DNA from: Phragmites australis
Taxonomy: Eukaryota > Streptophyta > Magnoliopsida > Poales > Poaceae
Direction: 5' to 3'
Assembly: GCF_958298935.1 (NCBI RefSeq)
Contig: NC_084939.1
Span: 22,743,501-22,807,500, forward strand
DNA: 64,000 nt
Position 1 is the stretch's first letter. Each line of letters begins with the position of its first letter. Position numbers and translations under genes: made by a program. Below are positions 1-12,998 of the stretch, piece by piece. The notes under the pieces were generated by a model. It saw only the letters and a list, made by a program, of their open reading frames with translations, searched no databases and was not told where the DNA came from.

Positions 1-202
1 GGAACATTTGTTTTTAAGCTTTTCTAGATCTTTTGAGGTTTTGGCTTGTCTTTAACTATCTTCGGCCTTTTGCAATATGTCTTATGTCAAGTGATTTGTG
101 TTTACTCTTTCTCAAATTTTTGGTCACTTGGATGTGCTTCACTTCTTCTATCCTAAATCTTTGTGCTTTGAGGGTTGTCAATGCGCTCATCAAGGGGGAG
201 GT
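1..202 (+). mobile_element. 3' end of the internal region of an LTR retrotransposon, with polypurine tract
   Basis: The stretch ends in a purine-rich run at 191-200 (CAAGGGGGAG) immediately followed by a TG that begins a long terminal repeat. This is the normal order of polypurine tract and 3' LTR in plant LTR elements. The 65-codon ORF here resembles no polyprotein I recognise, so the element may be non-autonomous or its coding part may lie before the window. Confidence 0.6.
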
Positions 203-2282
203 TGAGAATCCAAGTGGAGAAGTGCCTTAGTTTGCATGTAATGAGACATTGACAACAGTTGATGTGTCTTGAACTTGGTTAGCATGTGTTTGTGGATGCT
301 TGTTCTTGTTCATGTCTAACCCGAGTTGGCGGTGTTTGGAATTGGTGAATTCTTCTCTGTACGTAGAAAAATTAGACACACCAGAAGTTTCAGTGTGAAC
401 ATCCGATGTTTCGGTGTTCACCAAAAGTTCTGTTGTGGGCAGTGTGTACTTGCCGGATTATCTCTTGTAGAGAGCAATTTTTTGAGCGAAATTGGATATC
501 AATGTACCAGAAGGTCCGGTGAATGTGGTGGCTACACCGGAGGGTATCACTGGAGCATTTTCAGTGCTGAAGAAAAAACGAAAGCAAACACTGGATGGTC
601 CGGTGATGGACTTTAAGATCATCGGAGTATTTTCTGCATAGAGGAGATTTTTCATGCTAAGTTTGATTATGTACGCTGGATAGTTCGGTGCTGAGATTAT
701 GAACACCAGAGAATGCATCGGATATTTTGTTGCAGAGGTTGTAGGAGGGTGGTTCGATGGATTAGCACACACCGGATTATCCAATGATGGACATGAGATT
801 ATCAGAAGCTTTCACCAGACCTTTTCTTGCAGGGAATAAAATTTTCATGAAACAGATAGTGTTATACTCACCGGATGATCTGGTGTTTAGGAGCAGAACA
901 CACCGGAATATCCGGTGTTCACATTTTCTGCAGGATGTGCTCTGAGTTGAAGTTTTTGATTTTGTGCTAACCCGGAGAGTTTTGGAGTGTGGAGAAATAT
1001 ATTTGCTTGTTTCAAGGTGTGCAAGTGACGGATGCAAGTTGACGGTCGATGGCGAGTGATCGGGGCTAAGCGGATTTTTGGTGTTGGACGATCAAGGAGG
1101 ACCGGGCGGAGTCAAGGGTGATCCTAGCTGTATGCATTAAGGTCAAGCAAATTATGAAACGGAGGATGGAAATGGCATGTTGACAAAGTCAAAGGAAGTG
1201 GATGCCGGTGCAAGTGACTAGGCGGCCCGCAGGATCGGCAGCAGAAGAGACTTGGCAACTGTAAAGATCGCAAGACAGAGCACACACGTCATCATTGGAG
1301 CGCTTGCTTCAGATGGAAGCAAGTGGTGGTTGGTCACGCTTTGAGAAGCGTGCTAGAGTTTTGTGGTTTGGTCTTAAAACCGTGGTAGGACTTGGGGAGT
1401 ACGTAGAACCATCACAAAACTTGTGTCGAGGCGAATCTAAGTCGTAAAGGCATCGCGGCCGTTCGATTAATGGAGAAGGAAATAGATTAAAATACCCTCA
1501 GTGGTAGGTTGAAGTGTACTACAAGAGAGGAGTATTTTGAAAAAAAGGTAGAACACTTGGGTGTCAAGTTTCCTAGACCTATGAATTAAGGGGTAGGGCT
1601 ATGGGATAGTGTCAACCAACCATTTAAGCCTATTGTGCCACTCATATGAGAGCATTGTGTAAGGATTTAAGTAGAGAGGAGGATGAGTGCTTAACCTATA
1701 TAATAGGTGACAGTTTTGAGAGAAAAATCTTTTTAATCCGTTTAAAATAGGGCTAACCTCTTTAAATAATGAAGTTTATTTTGTTTTATATGCTTGAATT
1801 CCTCTCCTTCTAGTTTCTCTCTCTCGGTTCTCTTGCATTGTGTGCACATTTCCTTTCCAGTTTTGATTTTCGTTTTGGTTTTTAGGCTGAAATTTTAGCT
1901 CCTTGTGAGATCATTTTTCTTGTTGCTAGAGGTATAAAATTTACATACACACGCTTATGTGATGGGGTCTTGAATTCTCTTACCTCTAGATAATTAATTT
2001 GGAGAGTTTTGTTGCTCGGTGTTTGTCTATTCTTGTTTCTTTGCTAGTTGTGTTCTTTCAAGTGCTAAGATATATGGATTGACTTTAAATTGAACCTACA
2101 GTTCATATAACATCCGTAGAGTCATATTGCCTCGATTTTATCTTATTAAAATTTCTCTCGATTTTTCTTCCGCTTGAATTTTGAGATTTGTTGGGGTGTT
2201 CTAAATAGAAAAAACCATCAATTTCGAAAAAAAATTGTTAAAACATCTATTTATCTCTCTAGTCGTCAGTCTTATTCCTACA
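203..2282 (+). mobile_element. 3' LTR of a copia-like retrotransposon, about 2.1 kb
   Basis: The LTR begins with TG directly after the polypurine tract and probably ends at the CA in 'cctaca' (2281-2282). It contains many degenerate 'ACCGGA..TCCGGTG' palindromes between about 400 and 960. Its 3' part (about 1480-2282) is similar to 15345-17100 on the same strand and to 52008-53230 on the opposite strand. The shared tail reads roughly 'aacatctatttatctctctag'. No gene is seen in it; the short ORFs are interrupted and look random. The 5' LTR and the left target duplication are outside the window. Confidence 0.6.
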
Positions 2283-2634
2283 CTTTTTTAAGATATAAAG
2301 CCTATGATAAAGTGGCTTGCAATTTTGCCAAAGCTAAGCGTTGCAAATGATCCAAGCTAGCCTTTGGAACTTGGGATAGCGTAAACCGCAAGATACGGTC
2401 TTTTCAGAGAACCACACATCTCTCCTGGAGCCTTTAAAATAAAATTTATGTTTTATAAAGAAGGTAGCTAGCTATAGTTTCCATCATTTTCACCTCATAT
2501 CTAGTGACACGTGGAAGTCTTTCGGCGCTACATAAAACATGGGAAATTTGAAGCATAACAATTCGGTACTCCATGAGTCAAGAACAGTTATATATCGCAT
2601 TCCAAATGAGGCTTTAATTCATATAGCACATATA

Positions 2635-2873
2635 CTCTATCCGTTTCAAATACAGGGCATATATTCGGATTAAAAAAGTCAAACATTATAAATTTTGATC
2701 AACAATTAGTCAAATTATTTTGTGTTAGTGTACAAAGATGTATCAATAGCTTCGTATTTCACATATTGATTTTGTACAAATTGATAATATATTGTAAGAG
2801 AAATTAGTGGTTAAAATATACTTTGAAAGACTTCCTCAACTTTAATATGCCCTGTAAAAAGATAGGAAGGGAG
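2635..2873. mobile_element. Stowaway-type MITE (Tc1/mariner), 239 bp
   Basis: Flanked by TA on both sides (2633-2634 and 2874-2875). The ends are inverted: the left end begins CTCTATCCGTTTCAAATACA and the right end, read on the minus strand, begins CTCCCTTCCTATC; both then run into a shared ACAGGGCATAT. AT-rich inside, no coding capacity. Confidence 0.85.
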
Positions 2874-3100
2874 TATTATACATGCACTTCTACTTTATGA
2901 TCGCTTGTTTTGCACGCACATATATAGTTATACGTATATAATTACTTGTTAGATTGCAAATTTTCTTCTACAGAACAATCATGTGGGGCTGCAATTGGCA
3001 TTTATTCCTTTGAGAAAAAGAGATATTGCTACGCTTCCCTCCATGGCACTTTTTAAGTAGAGTTGTAGCATTCTTTTTTCTCATTTCTAGAAAATAGGTA

Positions 3101-3361
3101 CTACCTCCGATCTCAAATATAAGTCAATTTAAGTTTGTTCTAAGTCAAATTTTTCTAGCTTTGACCACCAATAACCAAAAAATCATATAGATTGGAAACA
3201 TAAGATTGATGTAACTAGATTTGTCATGAAAAATATTTTTATAATAGATAACTCTTTCTATTTAAAATAATATATTTATATATATATATATATTATTAAT
3301 TAAATATCATATTAAAAACTATTTCAATATCCTAATAGACTTATATTTGGACCAGAGAAAA
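3101..3361. mobile_element. Stowaway-type MITE, about 261 bp, right end decayed
   Basis: The left end CTACCTCCGATCTCAAATAT follows a TA. The right end has the inverted GACTTATATTTGGACC, matching 'ATATAAGTC' on the left. The usual GGGAG at the right tip is degraded to 'cagagaaaa'. The core is almost pure A/T. Confidence 0.7.
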
Positions 3362-3363
3362 TA

Positions 3364-4118
3364 CTTCTACTGTATGGCTAGTTGGAGACATTGCATATTC
3401 TCCTGGTCCAACTAATTTGGCAGCTCGATCAAGTGCTGCTCCACGCGAAAGCTCACCATGCACCCCGGGCCTCACATTATTTATATTGACACGTGGCGTC
3501 GTGCCGTGCTAGTGGAGAGCCGGTCCCACCGGCCGGCAAGATGCTGATCATACGAAGTGCCGCGGTGCCTTTGCTCTGCTCAGTGGGGCCCCAGGAGTGC
3601 ACAGAGCAGGCCCGTGGTGGGCCCATTGACTTTTCCGGATGATCATCTAAACAAGTTCGGCCTTCGTGGCACCATCGGGTCTTCAGAATTCAGATGATGC
3701 GCCAACCGAAGCAATTTCCATCACCGGCATAATGCAGTGCAGCCAAGATTCGTCAGTCCTGATCGGTGGTGGCCGGCCGAGACATGTGCTGCAGCATTTC
3801 CCCGAAAATGGAGACGGGGCTCGGGAGTCCGGCGGTGCCGAAGAGGAGGCGGCAGGTTTAGAGCATATTTAACGGATACTTTTTCGTGATCTAGAATTCT
3901 TTTGTGAAAGATTTTTATTTTTTTTAGTATTTCAACGGTTTCATTTTATGATTTTATTCACGAAGAAATTTCTAAGATCATTTTTTTAGATGGGATTCTC
4001 TTCTTTTTCTTTACGAATATCTTCGAAAGAGAACTATTAGAGATAGGAAAATAAAGGGAATGAGAACAGAAAAGAGAATAAGAAAGAGAACGAAATGAAG
4101 GAAAAATGGTTGGGATGG
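3364..4118. other. GC-rich island and AT-rich flank without a recognisable gene
   Basis: 3420-3860 is GC-rich and contains a CACGTGGC motif (3490-3497) and a 68-codon ORF (3666-3872) that I do not recognise. It looks like promoter or first-exon debris of a lost gene or transposon. 3870-4118 is A-rich and shows nothing. Confidence 0.3.
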
Positions 4119-7100
4119 TGTTAGAACCAAAACGGAGATGGACTCGGATGGATACTATTGCGAATCGATGATCAACATCGGTAGCTGCTTTGGGCAGTTG
4201 CTAATATCTCTTCGAATGAGATGTCCATCGGAAGGATAATGAAAGATTTAATGCTCATGCTCATGTCCCTTCGAATGAGTTGTATGTTCATCCTCTATCA
4301 ATTCATATGTACGACGGTATTTCATCGTATATATTCGCAATCCTTATATACATACATGCATACACATAAAAAAAGAGAAAGAAAAGCGGCCGCCTGGCTC
4401 ATTTCTTTTTGGCCGGCCTGGGTACTCTCCTTCCCCTTCTCCTCTGTCAGCCCAAGCCGGCCCTACCGGCTTTCCTCTTCTCCACCGTCCAAGCTGGCTC
4501 AGCCCGTCTCCCCCGGCCACCGTATCCTCTCCTCATCCTCATCCACTCGCCCCCCTCTCCTTCCTGAGTGCGCCACCGCCCACTCTTTCTCCCCGCGCCG
4601 CCTTGCTCCTCGTGCTCGCCAGCTCAGCTGCGCCCGCTCCCCTCTCTTGCTCTCCCTTCTCCCCTCCTCTTCTCTGTTCCTGGGCCCTCACGCTCGAGCA
4701 CACGCATCGGCTACGCCGCCACGGCGCTCAAGCCGCGCCACTCTCTCCCATGCCACGCGCGCTCCTCTCCCCTCTCCTCTAGTCAGTGGACCACAGATGC
4801 ACGCTCATCATTATCCCCTATAGATCTTATCTTCTCCCTCCCCAAATCCAAACGATGGATCCGAATCCCGTGCGGTGGGAGCCCTCCACCACCGCTATAT
4901 AACCCGAACAGGTGCCTCGTGGGGAAGAGGAGGGCGGATCTACAAGAGAGAGAGAGAAAGAAGAGAGGAAAGTTCTTTCCCCTTTCAATCCATCACTTTG
5001 TCGTCACGTTTTGCCTCGCCGGAGCGCTATGGTTGTCGTTCTCGCCGGTGGGTCACTGCAATAGCTGCACCCCCCTTTCTTCTTGCTGCTACAAGGGTCG
5101 TCGGCCCTCATGCCATGCGCGTGGTGATGCTGACCGGCGCTTCGACGTCGCGTCCTTACTCTACAAGTGGCACGCCGGGCTTTCGTGCCCGCGTCCGTGC
5201 ATAAGCAGGTGGCCGGCTAGCGCTTTGGCACCGCATCCGTGCATAACAGGTGAAGTCGGCTAGCGTTCGCATGGCGTCCGTGCATGCAGGTGTGTTGAAT
5301 CCCGGACGGCCTCGTTGCTGCGATCGTGGAGATGGTGTCATGCTATGAGTTGGGTGGCTAGTTGTTCTTTGTTCTTGTGGTGATCCAGCCAGTGCCCTCA
5401 TGCCCGTGACCATGAAGGTGATGACGTGCTGTTTTGCTTTGTGGTGGCCGGTTGTTTTGGGTGATTAGTGATCCAGCCGGTGCAGTCATGCCCCGACCGA
5501 GGATGTGGTGCTATGGTTTTGTTAGGCTTTGTTCTTGTGGTAATGCGGCTGGCTTTTGTTGCGTTTGCTACTATTCTGACTCGCACGCCGTTGTGCTTGA
5601 TCTGGAAGCCCGGCTGCCATCTTGCTCGTTGTTTGGTTTTTGTCGTGCACCGTTGAACCTACTTGTGCCCGGGCGCCATTGCCATTGATGTCCCCTCTGT
5701 CATTTCTAGTTAGCGCATGACTTTGCAACCCTGGTGTTAGTGTCTCCTGACCCGTGGTTGTGTTGATCAAGTAATCTGCTGAGTGCGCCATCGGCCGAGT
5801 TAGCTGCGTCGCCTTTGGGCGAGTGAGCTGTGCCGCTAGCGTGTGCACGACGGTCGTGTGTAGTGGAGGCTCCGAGCGGGGTATCGCCTGGGTGTTTTGT
5901 TGTCATCCAGATGTCTTTTGCTGACCCACTATGTTGTTGTGGCTATGCCTTGGTTCTGGTTTGCCTGCTGTAGGAGTTGGCCTGATCCTGGGGATGTTGC
6001 CGGGCTGAAGTAGTGAAATTTGACCATTTTAGGGGCTTCCATGGTTACCTTCCCTTCTCATGTAACCAGATGCTACCTAATGCCTTTATGCCATAAGCAT
6101 GCATGTATGTCTGGTCTTCCTGCTATTTTGGTGCTGAGTAGTTGATTAATGTCCGGAGTGTTGATGTTATGGTTGTGGGTGACTTGAGGCCTGCTATTGC
6201 CTGTTAAGTGATATTAGCCCTCCCTTTATGACGGCTATGAGCTTTTGTGCTATTTGATGTGATGGATGGCAAGATTGGCATTTGTTTTTGGCCGGCTGTT
6301 GGTGAGCTTGAGGCCCTGGTGCTTCATCTTCTGTGAACAGGTGTTTGTGGTGCTACTACTGCTATGTGGTATGGCGACGTGGCTATCCCCTATGCTGATC
6401 ATGCTATGAGCTCATTCGTCTTCTGCTGGTTTGAAGTTCTGGAGCCCCTGTGAGCTTGTCTAGCTGGTAGTGATGTCTTATGCCCCTGAGCTGATGATGA
6501 TGTCTTTGTGATTATCTTTGTGCTTGACTTTGCTCTATTGCCGGTCCTGCCCTGCTGATGTGATTACCATTTTACCTGTGTGGCTTTACGGTGGTAGCCT
6601 TTGTGGCTGGTTGCCTGCGGATTTGGCCGATGACGCTGATATGGTTGCCTATGAGACGTTGCTGAGGTCATGAGGTCATAGATAGGAGTCTAGATGTTAT
6701 GAAATTCGCCGGGCTCCCGTTAAGTTGTAGCTGGTGAACTGCCATGCGGCTAGGCTCTCTCTCCCTCCACTTTTCTATATCCTGAGGCTGTTTAGCCGAT
6801 GATGATCTGTGATGCATAAACACTCCATAAAACTCATGCTAGACTATTATCCCGTCTTCCCTATTTTATTCCTAACGCGATAACTTTGCTTTGTCCATGT
6901 TGCTGTGACTATAGCCTTGCAAACTCGGAGACGACCTGATTATGACCAGTGAAGCAGCTTAATCGGAGGTTGTCTGAGAAACCGGATGTAATTAACTGGC
7001 GGCCTTACGAGGCCACAGGAACCAGGAAGACACGATCGCTAGGAAGTTTCGTCAGATAGCGTGTGTGTTTGTGTGTGAACAAACTGTAATAAATGAAACT

Positions 7101-7151
7101 ATACTTTATGATTTCGATAATGAATGAATAGAGTTACGTGTTTCAATTACA
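4119..7151 (+). mobile_element. Possible very long LTR or LTR-derived transcription unit
   Basis: A CT-rich promoter-like stretch (4380-4880) leads to a clear TATA box, TATATAA, at 4895-4901. About 2.1 kb of G/T-rich sequence follows, with no long ORF in any one frame, and it ends in an AATAAA-type signal near 7090. A TTACA at 7147-7151 could be the LTR end. 'TTGGCACGCCCAC' at 7177-7189 resembles the start of the internal region of Tat-lineage gypsy elements. The left edge (TGTTAGAACC at 4119) is a guess. A decayed protein gene with a long 5' leader is the alternative. The two ORFs of 200 and 231 codons are out-of-frame readings of the CT-rich run. Confidence 0.35.
5160..5293 (+). repeat. Short tandem repeat, about 42-bp unit, about three copies
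   Basis: The phrase 'gcgtccgtgcataagcaggt' and its variants recur at about 5190, 5234 and 5275. They are separated by a similar 'ggccggctagcgctttgg' segment. Confidence 0.55.
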
Positions 7152-7189
7152 TTTTGTCTCTTGTTTCTTTCGTATACGGTAGTATATTG

Positions 7190-8630
7190 GCACGCCCACG
7201 ATATATATACAGCTATGCAATACAACAATTTGAACACACTCGGTATGTTTCGAATCCGCGAAACATCATGATTTAATGCAATAAAAGATAATGAATCTCA
7301 TTTTTCAAGTTTACATATATTCTAGTCTACGAAAGATATCATATAGCAGATCTGACAGTTTCTATTTTATGATGACATGGCCTGGCAGGAGACAAGGCAG
7401 GAACAGTTACATGAATTATAGTTCTATAGATACTTGCTACATGCATGAGGCAAATTAATAAGATTTAAAATGATGTTTTGTTGATGAGGCCATTATATTG
7501 GGTTTGGCGACCGAATTAGGTAGGGCTGTTCTCGCTAGACTCCTTTTATCAAAAGTTTAATGGAGGTCCTATAAAAAAAATTATAAGTCCTTTTAGTTGG
7601 ATTTCGCACTATACTTGACGTTGAACTGCGGAGATCTTCACGTCATTGACATTTTTCTAGCATTTGCGAGTGCGCCTGTCTCTCGGTTCTCCTTTCACCT
7701 TTTGTTTTGGACGTCAACGCGTTCCCAAACTCAGGTAGGATGACGGCTAAAATGGGTGGTGACGTTTTGGTGAACGATTAACATGACTAGCACGTGTCGA
7801 GATTATTGAAACTGATCTTAATTTATTAAGAACAAATTTTTCTTGATCGTCTTCTGCAGTCTGAACCGATAACGGGAGCACATTGACCATTTTCTTGCAT
7901 TGGATGACGTTGACTGCATCTGAATATGCAAATGATTGGCACAATTAAAGACCTCTACCGGGCTTCAAAGGAAAAAAAAAAAGATCACATCTCTAACTTG
8001 AATTAACATGAAAAAACGGCTCGGCATATTGATATTGGTCTCATGCATTTGGCGAGAAAAAGAAGAAGCATACTATGTTCTAAGATAGGAACTAGCTAGC
8101 TAGGAAGTATCTAATTCCAAGAGATTGAAATGTCGCTGTTTTCTCTCTTTTTTAACCATTATATTAACATCCAACAGATCACGTAGTATTGCATTTTAAA
8201 GCTGTGCAGATATAGTTTTATGCGACTGAGAGATAAGAAACTTTTAGTCGACAACTGAAAATAGAAAAATAACTGTTTAAGATATTCCATCTTCTTTTGC
8301 ATGCATTTTGTGATCAAGACACGGCTTCAACAATGTAGCACCTTTAACATGCATTTTCGCCATCGACAGAGATAGCTAAAGCTAGATTAATTGTCCTCAT
8401 AAAACGACATTGTAGTGACATATGATCGATTCATACATAGTGCAAGCGTGCTCCCACGCAAGGATTTCAATTTCGCTATACAATTTTTTTTGTCCGCTTG
8501 TGAAATTTGTAAAATTTCATCAAAATTTTGGTTATTTTTCGTCTTCTCTGTAGCAATGAAAGAAAATTTCGAAATTAGATATTTCATTCCTCTCCAAAAT
8601 TTCCAAAATTCAAAAAATTTCACTGAAATT
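7190..8630. other. AT-rich intergenic DNA
   Basis: No convincing gene, RNA or element end was seen. The short ORFs on either strand (60-78 codons) have no recognisable composition or motif. 8480-8610 is rich in 'aaaattt' runs. Confidence 0.4.
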
Positions 8631-11600
8631 CACTTCTGAAAAACAGACAAAGGAGACACAATTTATTTACAGATCATTACACGACCTATCACTTATGTCG
8701 ACTCAGATCGCGATAGGGTATAGACCTATTACAGATATTAGGTAAAAGGTGATGGGCTATAATATTACTCGTCACCTATAATATGAGTGATGGATAATGA
8801 CTACAATCATCACTTATAACACGATCATAAGTGATGGATCTTCCTACACCAGTCATATACGATGGGTCGTGTTATGACCCGTCACTTATAACTTGGCTAA
8901 GTGACGGGTCTATGACCCGTCACTTATGATAAGTAATAAAGTGATGAGTCATAACACGACTAGTCACTTATTACATGATTTTTTTTTAGAGCTCTCCAGC
9001 TACTGTGTGGGTGAACAGTTACTCAACAGTATTGCCAACACAGTGCTGGCGATTTTCACTGGCTCCGCTAGATATTTTCTAATCTGTTGTTGATTTCGAG
9101 TTTGAATTGGTGCTAGATCTTTGAAGGTTTGCATCTTCCCCTTTCCTCCTCCTCTAATTCTTATTTGATAGATTTATTGTGCTTTGAGTTATAATCGGTA
9201 ATTTTGTATCTTTATCAAAAATCTTAGTGCAAGTGAGTTGTATTTATGTTAGATTTGATACTAGGTTTGTCCCATCTACCGCGAAATGCCAGAAATCTAA
9301 TGTATTTGTATGGACTTTTTAATTGAATGCTTAACCATGAAATTAAGATAATTGTTAATGAAGAATAAATAGTTTTACATTAATTGTAGATGACACACAG
9401 AAGTTGGATGTACCTTGAGACCCAGACTTGTCCAGAGTACCAGAGCGGAGTGAAGCATTTCATAAGTGCTGCCTTGGTGGATTTAAAAGATCGTGGTAAA
9501 ACGGCAATGTATTGTCCATGTCATGACTACAAGAATGATAAGAAGTTTCCGAAACCAGACAATATACATGCATATTTGGTCATACATGAATTTAAAGAGA
9601 ATTATACATGTTGGAACAAACATGAAAAGGAAGGCCTTAACGAGGGAGAGATGGTTCGGGCCCTCCATTACGACAGTGTGGATCAAGGAATTATACCCAG
9701 TGAAATGGATCATGATCTCTGGGATGAGGACATATTAGGTTTCAATGATAATGATCTCGAGGATTTTGTGGATAATGTGGACCAGATGATACTAGATGTT
9801 GAGCGGCACGACGAGTATAACAATGGTGAGTTTGCTAAATTTCAGGAATTTGTAGGGGATTCCAAGACACCCCTTTATCCGAACTATAAGGAGAAGTACA
9901 TGTGCATATTTGGGAACCTAAAGCTTCTACAGCTGAAGGCAACCCATGGTTGGACTGATAAGAGTTTTGAAGCATTGCTGGATCTGCTAAAGGACATACT
10001 ACCGGAGAGGAACTTGGTGCCTGAGGGCATATACGATGCGAAGAAGATAATTTGTTCTTTAGGACTGGAAATAGAAAAAAATAAATGTATGTAAGCAGAA
10101 TTGTATCTTGTTTCGTGGAGAGTATGCAGAGCAGAATCAATGCTCCATTTGTGGAACCCATCGATATAAGCGTTATAAATGAAGGTGGTGACTGGGATGG
10201 AGGCAAGAAAAGTAAAGGGCCTCCTAGAAAGGTGGTGTGGTATTTTTCTGTAATTCCCCGTCTGAAGTGTCTGTTTACCAACAGAAATGAATCCCAATTA
10301 GGGCGTTGGCATAAGGAGGGTCATCAAAATGATGCAATGATATGGCACCTGACGGATTCCGCTTAGTGGTGTATCGTTGATTCCACATTTGATTGATTCA
10401 CTGAAGAAATATTACGTTTGCTATGAGCACAGATGACATGAATCTATTCAGTAATATGAGTACCTCACATAGCACCTAGTCTGTTATATTGTAGATCTAC
10501 AACCTTCCACCCTAGCTTTGTAACAAGCGGAAATACATTATGTTGTCGATCTTGATATCAAAATCTAAACAACCTGGCAACAATATTGATGTATACCTCA
10601 AGCCTTTAGTCGATGATCTTAAGAAACTCTAATCAAAAGGCATAGAGGTTTGGGATCAGTACAAGCTAGAGTACTTTACCTTGCACGCCATGTTATTCGT
10701 CACCATCAACAGTCTGCTAGCACTTCGTAACTTGTTAGGTTAGAGCAAAAGAAAAGGTGAAGCTTACCCCCATTGCTTAGATGAAACATGCAGTTTCAGG
10801 TTGAACAACTCAAAAAAAATAGTGTACATGCGGCATCGACATTTCCTTCCCAGGAAGCACCCGTACCGAAACACGAACAAGCAGTTTGATGGCACAAGGG
10901 AGGAAGTGTTACCTCTGAGGTATTTCAGTGGGGAAGATGTCTACAATCAGGTTAAGAATATCAATATTGTCCATGCAAGCAAAAATGATCCTTCAAGGAT
11001 GATGAACATTTAGGAATGTGGAACAAGAAATCAATACTATTCGAGCTAGAGTATTGGGAAAATTAGATGTTCATCACTCTATCGACAACATGCATGTAAA
11101 GAAGAATATATGAGAGAGTCTGATCGGTACATTGCTCCAAATGAAGGGAAAAGGAAATGATAATGAGAACGCACAAGCTGACCTTGAAGAAATGAGTTTA
11201 AGGTTGGAGCTCCATGCACATGATACGGATAAAGGAAAACACATACCCCCAGCAGCTATCACTCTCTCCAAGGAGAAAAAAAATTCTATGAGTTCTTAAA
11301 TAGTGTGAAAGTTCCCTCCGGTTACTCGTCCAACATTGCAAGACTTATTTTGGTGAAAGAGCTAAAACTGAATTTCATCTTGATGAAGTGCCATGATTGC
11401 CATATGATGATGACATCACTACTTGCGGTAGCAATTAGAAACATACTCCCAATTAAGGTTCGTGAGGCTATCCTGAGCCAATGCTTTTTCTTCAATGTAA
11501 TTGAATAAAAGGTGCTCAATCCGGATTCGCTGGAGGAGCTAGAAAAAAGACCCTTTAAGACTCTATGTATTCTTGAGGTGTATTTCCCAGCATGCTTTTT

Positions 11601-12998
11601 CGATATCATGGTACATCTCACAGCTCACGTTGTGAAGGAGATACAATACCTTGGCCCCGTGTTCCTACATCATATGTTTCCATATGAGAGATATATGGGC
11701 ATTCTCAAGTCGTACGTAAGCAATCGAGTCTTTCCTGAGGGATGCATCATGCGGGGTTACGCGACGGAGGAGGCATTGGATTGGTCTGTTAATTACATTG
11801 ACACAAATAACCCAATTGGCGTGCCTACGTCTCGCCATGAGGGGAGGCTCATAGGTGTCGTGGTCCTATGGAAGATGGTAATAACTCCTGATCAGAAGGC
11901 ATACGACCAAGCTCATTTCCTTATGCTACAACAAATGAGCAAAGAGTATCCATATGTCGATGAGCACAAGAAGATACTACTTGAAGAGAATCTAGGGCAG
12001 ATCGAAACTTGGGTTGTGAGGCAACATATGTAAAGGTTCACAACTTGGTTCCAAGATCAAATCAGACAATCGAGTACTCCTACAAGTGCTCTGATAAAAA
12101 AAACTGGCATCGAGCCCTATACACAATTATAACATATCAAGGGTACGATATAAACGGATACACATCTTACACAATTGGCAAAGATGAGAAGAGTATATAC
12201 CAAAAAAGTGGTGTTCGTATAGATGCTTATGACAGTGACATGCAGAGGGGCACATACTACGGTTAAATAGAGAAGATCTGGTAGCTAAACTATTTGGGAT
12301 TCAAGGTAGCCCTGTTTCGATGCCATTGGGTATATGGGAAAAGGACGTCACTAATGAAAAGTATGGATTCACTAGCGTTAATCTCAAACATATCGGATAC
12401 TAGTCTGAACCCTTCATACTCTCTAGAGATGTTCGACAAGTCTTTTATGTGACCGACACAATAAAGAAAAAACGTCATGTAGTTCTCGCTGGGAAAAGAC
12501 ACATCATCGGAGTTGCAAATGTTGTTGATGAGAAGGAGTTCAATCAATTCGACGAAATCCCCCCTTTTGCTACTGCAATCGTGCCACACCTTTCGTTGAC
12601 CGAGAAAACTTCATACCTGCGCTCCGACAATAATGAAGGGATCTAAGTCAAGAAAGCACAAAAACGGCGAATTTGAATTTGAGTATCGAATTTATAATAT
12701 TAATGCCAAATTTGAATTTTAGGTTTCAAGTTATTTGAATTTGTAATATTAATTTATAATTTGAATTTTAGGTTTCAAGTTATTTGAATTTTTCTTTAGC
12801 TAAATTTTTTCTCTTTGAAAAGTAAAATGTGACAGGTGAAATCAAACATCACTTATTATAATAGGTGACGTGTAAATAATGTTACCATCACTTATTGTAA
12901 CTCATAGGTGATGGGTTAACATTATTACCCATCACCGAAGCTCTAAAATAAGTGACGAGTGATGGTAATAGGTGACCGATAAAATGTATCACTTGTCT
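8631..12998 (+). mobile_element. Degenerate En/Spm (CACTA) DNA transposon
   Basis: Both flanks carry the subterminal repeats typical of the family: 'gtgacgggtc' and its inverted form occur many times at 8680-8960 and 12840-12985. The interior holds a broken CACTA transposase gene on the plus strand. Exact termini are uncertain: the left may start CACTTCTGAAAAACAGAC at 8631, and a shared GGAGACA lies near both ends. No target duplication could be verified. The right-end motif 'aaaatgtatcac' recurs at 13567, so the true end may lie further right. Confidence 0.7.
9390..12646 (+). pseudogene. CACTA transposase (TNP2/TPD-like) gene, broken
   Basis: Recognisable pieces lie in the usual order. An N-terminal transposase-associated domain begins at 9390 (MTHRSWMYLETQ, then a CPCHDYKN zinc-finger-like motif). 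The start of the Transposase_21 region follows (KLLQLKATHGWTDKSFEALL, about 9919-9980), with 'ICGTHRYK'-like and 'PPRKVVWYF' stretches up to 10366. A heavily decayed DDE core spans about 10370-11500. A DUF4218-type block lies at 11512-12033 (MVHLTAHVVKEIQYLGPVF) and a DUF4216-type block at 12009-12600 (WHRALYTIITYQGYDI). Several frameshifts and stops separate them, for example at 10095, 10364, 11011 and 12031, so no functional transposase is made. A spliced gene with small introns cannot explain stops inside the conserved blocks. Confidence 0.85.

Noticed and set aside
4221..5263. ORFs of 200 and 231 codons
   Set aside because: They follow a CT-rich, promoter-like run with Ser/Pro/Leu-biased text and cross the TATA box; no family recognised.
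8680..8960. CRISPR-like array of regularly spaced repeats
   Set aside because: The repeats occur in both orientations with variable spacing in a plant genome; they are CACTA subterminal repeats.
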